Assembly: GCA_028751875.1 (NCBI GenBank)
Contig: CM054141.1
Coordinates: 73,385,501-73,449,500 of the forward strand
Direction: 5' to 3'
DNA length: 64,000 nucleotides
Source: Rapana venosa
Lineage: Eukaryota; Mollusca; Gastropoda; Neogastropoda; Muricidae
Shown here: positions 54,893 through 64,000 of the stretch, one piece after another
How positions within the stretch are numbered: position 1 is the stretch's first letter
How the letters are laid out: each line of letters begins with the position of its first letter
The notes under the pieces: model-generated
The model's input: only the letters and a program-made list of their open reading frames with translations
Database searches by the model: none
What the model was told of the DNA's origin: nothing
Translations under genes and position numbers: made by a program

Positions 54893-55375
54893 CAGGCAGG
54901 CAGGCAGGCACAGGCTCACAGAGAAACAGCAGGCAGGCAGGCAGGCAGGCACAGGCTCACAGAGAAACAGCAGGCAGGCAGGCAGGCAGGCAGGCACAGG
55001 CTCACAGAGAAACAGCAGGCAGGCAGGCAGGCAGGCACAGGCTCACAGAGAAACAGCAGGCAGGCAGGCAGGCACAGGCTCACAGAGAAACAGCAGGCAG
55101 GCAGGCAGGCAGGCACAGGCTCACAGAGAAACAGCAGGCAGGCAGGCAGGCAGGCAGGCACAGGCTCACAGAGAAACAGCAGGCAGGCAGGCAGGCACAG
55201 GCTCACAGAGAAACAGCAGGCAGGCAGGCAGGCACAGGCTCACAGAGAAACAGCAGGCAGACAGGCAGGCACAGGCTCACAGAGAAACAGCAGGCAGGCA
55301 GGTAGGCAGAGGCTCAAGAAGAAACAGCAGGCAGGCAGGCAGGCACAGGCTCACAGAGAAACAGCAGGCAGAGAC
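54893..55375. repeat. Composite minisatellite: (GGCA)n plus CACAGGCTCACAGAGAAACA
   Basis: About 12 units in which a constant 20-base module alternates with 3 to 7 GGCA tetranucleotides, so unit length ranges from 33 to 49 bp. One late unit has GGTAGGCAGAGGCTCAAGAA. Confidence 0.95.
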
Positions 55376-55522
55376 AGCAGCGGGGACAGGGGAAACAACA
55401 CAGGAAATGATGACACAGACAAGGTAATTATTTATTTCCTCAAATTATTCCATTTGCCAATGGCGATTTTAGAAACATGATCAAAGATTTTCACAGCATG
55501 TGTTTTCTTTCTATACGTCTAT

Positions 55523-57750
55523 AAGACATCTTCTTCTTCTTCTTAGTCCGTATAGCTCCTAGCGGAGCATAGGGCCTCAAAAGCGTCCCTCCACCTTCTC
55601 CTGTCTCTGGCAAGGGTCTTGGCCTCTTCCCATGTCACGCTGGAGTCTCTCAGCTCACTATGCAGGCTTCTCCTCCAGGTCTGTTTGGGGCGCCCTCTCT
55701 TCCTTTTCTCCTGCGGGTTCCACTTGAGCGCTTGTCTGGTGATGTTGCAAGGCTCCTTCCGTAGAGTGTGGCCGACCCAACGCCACTTTCGCCGCTTTAC
55801 TTGGACTTCCATAGGCTGTTGGTTCGCCCTCATCCACAGGTCGGTACTTGGCACTCTGTCGAACCATCTGAGATGAAGGATCTGCCGGAGACATCCGTTG
55901 ATGAAGGTCTGGATCTTGGAGGAGCTGGTGTTGATGACCCGCCAAGTTTCTGACCCGTAGAGAAGCACAGACTTCACGTTGGAGTTGAAGATCCTGAGCT
56001 TGGTGGTTGTGGAGATCGCATTTGTTCTCCATACGGGTTTCAAGATGGCAAATGCTTGGCGTGCTTTCTTGATTCTTGCCTTGATGTCTTCGTCTGTGCC
56101 TCCTGTCTGGCTGATCTTACTGCCCAGGTACACAAATTCACTGACATCCTCTACTGCTTTCCCAGAGATTGTGACAGGAGCCTCTTGCTGGTTGTTGGTA
56201 CGCAGTAGCTTGGTCTTCTCTTGACTGATCCTGAGGCCAACACGTCTAGCTGTGCTATCTAGGGCAGTGACTTTGCTTTGGATGTGCTGCAGGCGGTGGG
56301 ATAGCAGAGCCAGGTCATCGGCAAAATCGAGATCTTCCAGCTTTGTCATGAGGGTCCATTGGATACCTTTCCCGGAACTTGCGTAGGCCGTCCTTGTCAC
56401 CCAGTCCAGCACCACAAGGAAGAGGAGTGGAGACAACAAGCAGCCCTGTCTGACGCCGGAAGAGATCCCGAAGCTGTCGGAGAGTCTTTCACCGTGGATG
56501 ACCTGGCAGGAGAATCCTTCGTAAAGTTGTCTTATGATGTTGACAAACTCTGATGGCACACCATAGTGGAAAAGGATGTTCCAGATTGCTTGTCTGTCCA
56601 CGCTGTCAAAAGCCTTCTCAAAAATCGATGAAGCAGGCGTATAGAGGTGACTGCCATTCTATGGACTTTTCCACGATGATTCTGAGGGTTGCAATCTGGT
56701 CGGTACAGGAACGTTCTTTTCTGAAGCCTGCCTGTTCATCTTGAAGAGTCTTGTCGAGAGCATCTTTCATTCGGTCCAGGATGACTCTTTTGAGGACTTT
56801 GCTGGGGATGGACAACAGGGTGATACCTCGCCACTTTCCACACTGGGAGAGGTCGCCGTGCTTGGGGAGCTTCACAAGCAGGCCCTTCTTCCATTCTGCT
56901 GGCACCTCCCCAGTTGTCCAGATCAGGTTGAGCAAGGGGTGTAACTCGTCAACGATGTCACTACCCCCTTCCTTCAAGGCTTCTGCCGGAATGTTGTCAA
57001 TGCCAGCAGCCTTGCCGTTCTTCAAGCTGCGGATGGCCTTTCGGATCTCTGCCTTGGTGATCTCTCCAATGTTGATGTCGAGAGGGTCCCCTGGCTCCAG
57101 CTGAGGTCGTTCCTCTGGGGCTGGTCGATTCAAGACCTCCTGAAAATGCTCTTTCCATCTTGTTAGCTGGTCTTCAATAGAGGTGAGAAGCTTCCCTTCC
57201 TTGTCTCTGACAGGTCTGTTTGGGTTGCTGCGACGCCCGCTAAGAAGTCTGGTGGTGGCATACAGGGTCTTGAGGTCTCCCTTGCCAGCAGCCTCTTCTG
57301 CCTCATCTGCGATGGCATTGATGTGAGCTCGTTTGTCTGCTCGTAGCTCATTCTTGGCTTCTTTGGCAAGTATGGAGTACTTGGCTGTTGCTCGCCGCTT
57401 CTGTTGGCGGGTCGTAGCTCGGTTCAGCTCTTGTTTGGCTAGCCTTCTCTCCTCGACTTTCTTCCAGGTCTCATCCTTGATCCATGGCTTCCTATTCGTC
57501 TGTGGTTGTCCCAAAACCTCATCACAGGCTCCCACAATGGCGTCTTTGAAGGTGGTCCATTTGTGTTCCACTGTTTCTGTCTCCTCTGACTGGAGCACTT
57601 GAAAGCGGTTGTGAAGTGATATCTGAAATGTCTGCTTTGTGTCTTCTTGTAAGAAACAAAGACCTGCGAACTTCATAACAATGTCCAGTTAGAACTGTTC
57701 GGGAAGTTGGATTTCTGTGGGCATACACGTATGGTCACCGATTGGTAAAG
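55523..57750 (-). mobile_element. RTE-like LINE, 5' truncated, nearly intact RT
   Basis: In the minus sense the element enters in the linker (FQISLHNRFQVLQ, about 57620) and runs about 2 kb through the RT and C-terminal region, ending SARSYTD, stop and (GAA)n (55542-55528). A possible target duplication is CTATAAGACAT (55519-55529) versus CTATAAGATAT (57751-57761), 10 of 11 matching. The APE endonuclease is absent. It is related to the 3884-4600 fragment (shared FVYLGSK/FTYLGSS, RRKWRWVGHTLRK/RRRWTWIGHILRR and GRPKQTWRRS/GRPNATWRRT) but has a different 3' tail. Confidence 0.9.
55543..57676 (-). pseudogene. Reverse transcriptase ORF with a single frameshift
   Basis: Two 352-codon minus frames (57676-56618 and 56601-55543) join into one RT if a single base is removed from the A-run at 56620-56624. 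The first ends at CFIDF in motif A. The second must be entered just upstream with EKAFDSVDRQ. Domains in order: linker with KPWIKDETWKKVEERRLAKQ; LKNGKAAGIDNIPAEALKEG; VKLPKHGDLSQCGKWRGITL; DEQAGFRKERSCTDQI; motif B, SGVRQGCLLSPLLF; motif C, DFADDLALLS (FADD at about 56316); VGLRISQEKTKLL; and the C-terminal HTLRKEP and RGRPKQTWRR. Apart from that indel no stop interrupts about 700 residues. The lesion may be a homopolymer error or a recent mutation. Confidence 0.88.
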
Positions 57751-57761
57751 CTATAAGATAT

Positions 57762-58440
57762 AAAGACACTGGTTGACCTGCCGGTTCACCCTGTGTGCAC
57801 ACTATTTCGCTCCCAGCGCTTGCTAACTTCTTGGATACAATGTTATCGTCTGAATTTTGCAATAAAACCCAACTAAACAAAACTTCATGATATCCATTCT
57901 AAGATCAACGCTTATTTGCATTTAATATATGCTTCGTTCTTTTGAAATGAACATTTTCCGATGCTTATACTATACTGCAGCAGTAGTAGTGTAAGCAGCA
58001 GCAGCAGCAGCAGTAGCAGAAGCAGCAGCAGCAGCAGCAGCAGCAATAGAAACAGTAGAGTAGTTTATCGATTTGTGAATTCTTTTGAGTGTCTGACATA
58101 TTGTAATTGTGATATTTTTCAGTTTTGAAAGTGCTCGCCATAATTGTGGCGTCTGTTGTGTTTATTGTTCAGTGTTCAATATGTCTGGCACACTGTAATG
58201 TCCGTTGTGTTTATTGTTCAGTGTTCAATATGTCTGGCACACTGTAATGTATGTTGTGTTTATTGTTCAGTGTTCAATGTGTCTAGAACATTGTGATGCT
58301 CGTTGTGTTTATGCCCTGAAGTTCATGTGAAGAAAACGTTTCTGAACTGGAAACAAACAAAAACAACAGAAAATACACACACCCCAAACAAAGCAAAAAC
58401 ATCCAAATATGTTGCCAGATAAAACAGACTGCAAGATCGG
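57762..58440. other. Unique region with (CAG)n and a 47-bp repeat
   Basis: AATAAA at about 57860. CAG repeat at 57996-58045. A 47-bp unit (core GTTTATTGTTCAGTGTTCAA) repeats about 3.5 times at 58150-58310. No gene recognised. Confidence 0.7.
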
Positions 58441-58918
58441 GAAAACGGTTTTTGACCTTACCCCCCCCCTCCCTACTCCATCCCCACCGGTAACTGACCT
58501 CATTCCCATGGGAAAGAGAGAGAGGGGGGAGGGGGGAGGTGTTAATCCCCAAGGATTTCCAGTGACACTTCTAGTCGTTAACTTCATCATCAACATCTTC
58601 TTCTTCTTCTTCTGCTTCCGTGGTTTCTGTCGCTCTTACTACCCCCCCCCCCCCCCAAGACACACACGCGCGCGCACACACACACACGCACGCACACACA
58701 CACACACACACGCACACACACACACTTTTCCACCTGATCCCCTCCTTCAGTTCAGCTGTCATTTCATTGTGTGATGATGGAACAGATGCCGGACAATGGT
58801 ACACAACAACAAGATAGGGGGGGGGGGGGGGATGAGGACGAAGAAATAAATGGACCACTGCGACTGTAACCATATCTGGCAGCCTATTATCTCATTATAT
58901 AACAAACAAACAAAAAAA
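58441..58918. repeat. Poly-C, poly-G and (CA)n tracts
   Basis: C-runs at 58461-58469 and 58641-58656, CA/CG repeat 58662-58725, G-run 58817-58832. Otherwise featureless. Confidence 0.75.
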
Positions 58919-58969
58919 TTAATCAATTTTAACGCCTAGGAAAAAAGCCCGAATAAAAACACGCACACA

Positions 58970-59425
58970 CAGAAGAAACAGAAATAAAAAAGTAAAAGTG
59001 AAATATTTATAAAAGTGGGAAAGGAAGAAAGAAAGAAGGAAAAGAAAGGGATAAAAACGAAAGAAAGTAAGAGAAGGGAAAGGTGAAGATGAAGGAACAC
59101 TCGACAAGAAAGAACGAAAGAAGCGAAAAGGAAGAAGGAGGAAGAAAGGGGACAAGGAATGTGGAAATAGCTGCAGAGGTGAGGAAGGGACAGAGAAAAC
59201 AGGAACAACACAGACGCCGAAAAGGAGGAGAAAGACAGAAGAGAGACAGATGAATGAACAATGAAGAAAGGGCTGGAAAGGAAGACGAAACAGACAGACA
59301 GACGGACAGACCGACCAACCGACAGACAAAGAGACGGACAGACCGACCAACCCACAGACAAAGAGACATGCAGACCGACCAACCGACAGACAAAGAGACA
59401 TGCAGACCGACAGACAGATATTATA
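58970..59425. repeat. Purine-rich tract then (GACAGACCGACCAACCGACA)n
   Basis: AAAGAAGG-type purine sequence (58990-59270), then about three 36-bp units built from GACA, GACC and AACC tetranucleotides. Confidence 0.8.
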
Positions 59426-59514
59426 AATAGTGTTCTAAACGCCAGCATGAGAGTAGAGATGGATGTAGATGCCAGCCCCATGAAACTTCAAGGTAGAAGC
59501 AAACTCTGTGTGCG

Positions 59515-59623
<109 letters not shown>

Positions 59624-59719
59624 CCCTTGTCATACTATTGTTATAATTATCACTGAGCCCATCCATGTCACTCTATCTCAGGGCTTTGGGTCACTTCAAG
59701 GAAAGTGCTGTACAAGTTT

Positions 59720-62118
59720 TCTCTGACATAACATTGTACTGTATACCACATTTCCATACTGTTTTCATTGTGTTGTACTGTATACCATGTCTTCATATTG
59801 TTGCAGTCTCTTGTACTGTATAACACATTTTAACATCATTGCTTCCTATTCATTGTCTTGTACTGTATAACACATTTTAACATCATTGCCTTCTATCCAT
59901 TGTCTTGTACTGTAATATAACATCATCATTTTAACATCATTGCCTTCTATCCATTGTCTTGTACTGTAATATAACATCATCATTTTAACATCATTGCTTT
60001 TTATCCATTGTCTTTTACGGTAATATAACACATTTTAACATCATTGCATTTTATCCATTGTTTTGTCCTGTGTAACACATTTTAACATCATCGCTTTCTA
60101 TCTATTGTCTTGTACTGTAATATAACATCATCATTTTAACATCATCGCTTTCTATCCATTGTCTTGTCCTGTATAACACATTTTAACATCATCGCTTTCT
60201 ATCCCTTGTCTTGTACTGTAATATAACACACCTTAACATCATCGCTTTCTACCCATTGTCTTGTACTGTAATATAACACATTTTAACATCATCGCTTTCT
60301 ATCCATTGTCTTGTACTGTAATATAACACATTTTAACATCATTGCCTTCTATCCATTGTCTTGTACTGTAATATAACACACCTTAACATCATCGCTTTCT
60401 ATCCATTGTCTTGTACTGTAATATAACACATTTTAACATCATCGCTTTCTATCCATTGTCTTGTACTGTAATATAACACACCTTAACATCATCGCTTTCT
60501 ATTCATTGTCTTGTGCTGTAATATAACACATTTTAACATCATCGCTTTCTATCCATTGTCTTGTACTGTAATATGACACATTTTAACATCATCGCTTTCT
60601 ATCCATTGTCTTGTACTGTAATATAATACATTTTAACATCATCGCTTTCTACCCATTGTCTTGTGCTGTAATATAACACATTTTAACATCATCGCTTTCT
60701 ACCCATTGTCTTGTGCTGTAATATAACACATTTTAACATCATCGCTTTCTATCCATTGTCTTGTGCTGTAATATAAAACATTTTAACATCATCGCTTTCT
60801 ATCCATTGTCTTGTACTGTAATATAACACATTTTAACATCATCGCTTTCTATCCATTGTCTTGTACTGTAATATAACACACCTTAACATCATCGCTTTCT
60901 ACCCATTGTCTTGTACTGTAATATAACACACCTTAACATCATCGCTTTCTACCCATTGTCTTGTGCTGTAATATAACACACCTTAACATCATTGCTTTCT
61001 ACCCATTGTCTTGTACTGTAAATAACACACCTTAACATCATCGCTTTCTATCCATTGTCTTGTACTGTAATATAACACACCTTAACATCATCGCTTTCTA
61101 CCCATTGTCTTGTACTGTAATATAACACATTTTAACATCATCGCTTTCTATCCATTGTCTTGTACTGTAATATAACACACCTTAATATCGTCGCTTTCTA
61201 TCCATTGTCTTGTACTGTAATATAACACATTTTAACATCATCGCTTTCTATCCATTGTCTTGTACTGTAATATAACACACCTTAATATCGTCGCTTTCTA
61301 TCCATTGTCTTGTACTGTAATATAACACACCTTAACATCATCGCTTTCTATCCATTGTCTTGTGCTGTAATATAACACATTTTAACATCATCGCTTTCTA
61401 TCCATTGTCTTGTGCTGTAATATAACACATTTTAACATCATCGCTTTCTATCCATTGTCTTGTGCTGTAATATAACACATTTTAACATCATCGCTTTCTA
61501 TCCATTGTCTTGTACTGTAATATAACACACCTTAACATCATCGCTTTCTATCCATTGTCTTGTGCTGTAATATAACACATTTTAACATCATCGCTTTCTA
61601 TCCATTGTCTTGTGCTGTAATATAACACATTTTAACATCATCGCTTTCTATCCATTGTCTTGTGCTGTAATATAACACATTTTAACATCATCGCTTTCTA
61701 TCCATTGTCTTGTACTGTAATATAACACACCTTAACATCATCGCTTTCTATCCATTGTCTTGTGCTGTAATATAACACACCTTAACATCATCGCTTTCTA
61801 TCCATTGTCTTGTACTGTAATATAACACACCTTAATATCGTCGCTTTCTATCCATTGTCTTGTACTGTAATATAACACATTTTAACATCATCGCTTTCTA
61901 TCCATTGTCTTGTGCTGTAAATAACACATTTTAACATCATCGCTTTCTATCCATTGTCTTGTACTGTAATATAACACACCTTAACATCATCGCTTTCTAT
62001 CCATTGTGTTGTACTGTAATATAACACATTTTAGCATCATGGCTTTCTATCCATTGTGTTGTACTGTAATATAACACATTTTAACATCATCGCTTTCTAT
62101 CCATTGTCTTGTGCTGTG
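59720..62118. repeat. Satellite array, 50-bp unit, about 47 copies
   Basis: Core ATCGCTTTCTATCCATTGTC plus TTGTACTGTAATATAACACA and TTTTAACATC. Three sites are biallelic across copies: ACATTTT/ACACCTT, TGTACT/TGTGCT and TATCC/TACCC, with a rarer TAATATCG class. The left edge (59720-60060) is diverged and of irregular length. The interior is in strict 50-bp register apart from single deletions near 61020 and 61920. Confidence 0.96.
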
Positions 62119-62457
62119 TGTCATTCAGAGTGACGGCAGAGTGTTCTGCCTGAAGTTTGCTGCTCTCCTCAGGGCCAGTAATCACCACTGGTGCAGCACC
62201 TTTATGATCCCCCCTCCCACCAACTACTTGCTCTTTTTTCCTGATGGCGGTGGGGGTGCCTCTGTTTCCCTATCAGAGGGTTGGGTTGGTTTTCTTTTTA
62301 CAGCATTTTGCCTGGGATAACTCTACCCTTGTCGTTGGTAGTTTTACGTGCACTAAAAGTTTGTTGCAAACAATAATCCAGACCTTTCATGATGTACAGG
62401 ATCGGGAAAAGTACGTCTTCACACTGAAAGCAGACCCTTACCTTTTACTTTCTAGAA
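62119..62457 (-). mobile_element. Diverged SINE family 2 copy
   Basis: In the minus sense remnants include GTGCACGTAAAACTACCAAC, GGGTAGAGTTATCCCAGGCA, CCCTGAGGAGAGCAGCAAAC and GCCGTCACTCTGAATG. They occur in the same order as 47740-48000. The tRNA head is missing and there is an internal expansion around 62200-62260. It is older than the copies at 44015 and 47672. Confidence 0.65.
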
Positions 62458-62639
<182 letters not shown>

Positions 62640-62754
62640 GCCACGTTCATTTGATGGAGAGGAGTCTTGGGCCTTTCTGTCAGACTACCAGCACACCAAT
62701 GTCTTCTTCCCTGGTTTCCTCCCTTGAGGGGAACAGTGCTGCTGCTTGTGGGGT

Positions 62755-62933
62755 TTTACAGTTTGTTGGTTTGTTGGTTGGTTTGTTGGTTTGTTGGTTG
62801 GTTTGTTGGTTGGTTTGTTGGTTTGTTGGTTGGTTTGTTGGTTGGTTTGTTGGTTGGTTGGTTGGTTGTTGTTTGTTTGTTGGTTGGTTTGTTGGTTGGT
62901 TGGTTTGTTGGTTTGTTGGTTGGTTGGTTTGCA
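62755..62933. repeat. (TTGGTTTG)n microsatellite
   Basis: TTGG and TTTG tetranucleotides in irregular order. The plus strand lacks C. Confidence 0.95.
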
Positions 62934-63119
62934 TGCTTTACGTAATGTCCTTATGTAACAATTTAACGTTATTTTTTTCTAGTGGATGTATTGTGGACCT
63001 AGCTTCTCTCTGACGTGAGCTGATTGGTGTGATGCTATTACCGCCCCCTGCTCGGCTTGTCTGACTGGGGCATGCACAGGCCGGCGTGTGTGTATGGAGC
63101 CGCCGGCCGCCCTTGTTGC

Positions 63120-63255
63120 ATTCCAATGTTTTTGTGGAAGGCTGTATGTGTGTAAATGATTTGAATGCAAGCGCTTATTTGTTTGCTTTACAAGATTCAG
63201 CGCTCTATAATTACCATACATTATTATTATTATTATCATTATTATTATTATGCCC
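63120..63255 (+). mobile_element. L2-like LINE 3' end fragment
   Basis: GATTTGAATGCAAGCGCTTA, TTTACAAGATTCAGCGCTCT and (ATT)n with one ATC. Only the 3' UTR end remains. Coding sequence is absent upstream. Confidence 0.8.
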
Positions 63256-63827
63256 CTGTCGACGTTCAGTGTGGCTGTGGGTGTGCTCTGTGTGTGCACG
63301 AGATCCTAGTTCCTAAGGCTGTGGCAGGATCACGGTTCGTCATAGTGACTGACAGATGCTGCTAGATCCATGGCGGCTCTTAGCTCATGGAATTTCACAG
63401 GTGCTTCTTTTCAATGGTCTTTTCTTTTTGTCTTACTCAAAGCTTCTCTGGGAATGGACAAACTCCTTTTGACGAAAGCGTTTATGGGGGTGTCGATTTA
63501 GAGGAAAAGGGAGACTAGAAGGAGAGAAGCATTGAATCGATGTCATTATCTCCCCTTTTCCCTGCCTCTCTTCTGCTCTGACACCCCCTCCCCCTCTCTT
63601 CCCGCCTGTATGTGACACTGGTAAAGGACAAAGCACGTCACTAAACACGTCTGCTCCTGGAGTCTGCTGACAATGACAAATGGACAATGCTTCCTCGGTC
63701 TTTCTTTCTATCCACCGCCAGCCACTCTCCAATTAGGCAAGATTTCAAACAAAACGCTTCACTGGAATTCTAATCGAAAACCACACACACACAAACACAC
63801 ACGCACACTTACTCGTGCACACACACG

Positions 63828-63858
<31 letters not shown>

Positions 63859-64000
63859 TTAATCGTCTGATATCACTTTTAACAAAACAAAAAGTAGATT
63901 ACATTCAAAGCAGTGTGCTCAGCAAATGGCACATGACTTTATAGTTATTTCCCTTGTACTACAGAGGAAAGGTTGAATGAGGGCGGGTGGGAGGAGGGGG
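63256..64000. other. Unique region with a (CA)n tract at 63780-63860
   Basis: No gene recognised. The minus frame at 63433-63732 (99 codons) shows no motif. A CA/CG repeat occupies 63780-63860. Confidence 0.45.

Overview
The window looks like eukaryotic, repeat-saturated intergenic and intronic DNA, most likely from a marine mollusc (probably a gastropod). This is an inference from four signs: APE-type non-LTR retrotransposons of the kinds abundant in molluscs, tRNA-derived SINEs, very long CA/GT, ATT and GATA-class microsatellites, and split exons with GT..AG borders. There are no bacterial operons, ribosome-binding sites, rRNA genes or CRISPR arrays. Roughly half of the sequence is tandem repeat. 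Most long open frames are stop-free readings of satellite units and are not listed as genes.

Host genes. One host coding exon is convincing: the terminal exon of a TMEM272-like membrane protein on the minus strand (7847-8283). Its 3' splice site has been tandemly copied four times (8269-8416). A second minus-strand exon (about 27238-27424) resembles the segment that precedes TM1 in the same family. If they belong together, the gene spans an approximately 19-kb stretch of satellites and LINEs; no TM1 exon was found between them. An unidentified plus-strand exon candidate lies at 46637-46951.

Mobile elements. (i) An L2/CR1-like LINE family has a 3' end with an AGCGCT inverted motif followed by (ATT)n. 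Copies lie at 8766-11050, 17258-17812, 18077-19372, 34687-35425, 36650-37420, 44405-44825 and 63120-63255. (ii) RTE-like APE/RT LINEs lie at 3884-4600, 9101-10372 (nested inside an L2-like copy with a 6-bp target duplication), 31320-34640 (long and degraded) and 55523-57750 (one frameshift). (iii) There are at least three tRNA-headed SINE families. One copy (47672-48166) ends in the L2-like LINE tail, which suggests a LINE/SINE partnership.

Satellite layout. 0.6-3.3 kb carries 24/28-bp and 13-bp arrays. 5.6-7.7 kb is a 23-bp array. 11-13 kb holds 46-bp and 27-bp arrays. 15.5-20.5 kb has successive 20-, 24- and 30-bp arrays, the last split by two LINE insertions. 21.6-24.7 kb is a 17-bp array. 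25.8-30.3 kb holds 33-, 30-, 28- and 29-bp arrays. 36-43.6 kb holds 40-, 56-, 59-, 40- and 46-bp arrays. 50-51.9 kb is a 27/28-bp array, 52.3-54.6 kb is GT- then CA-rich, and 59.7-62.1 kb is a 50-bp array.

The most striking observation is the L2-like LINE copy at 34687-35425. It differs from near-identical sister copies by about 60 A-to-G changes on the sense strand, packed into blocks, with almost no T-to-C. The intervening 160 bases are essentially unmutated. This is the pattern expected if an ADAR-type deaminase edited the LINE RNA before reverse transcription. A perfect 141-bp inverted repeat (48169-48515) is also notable.
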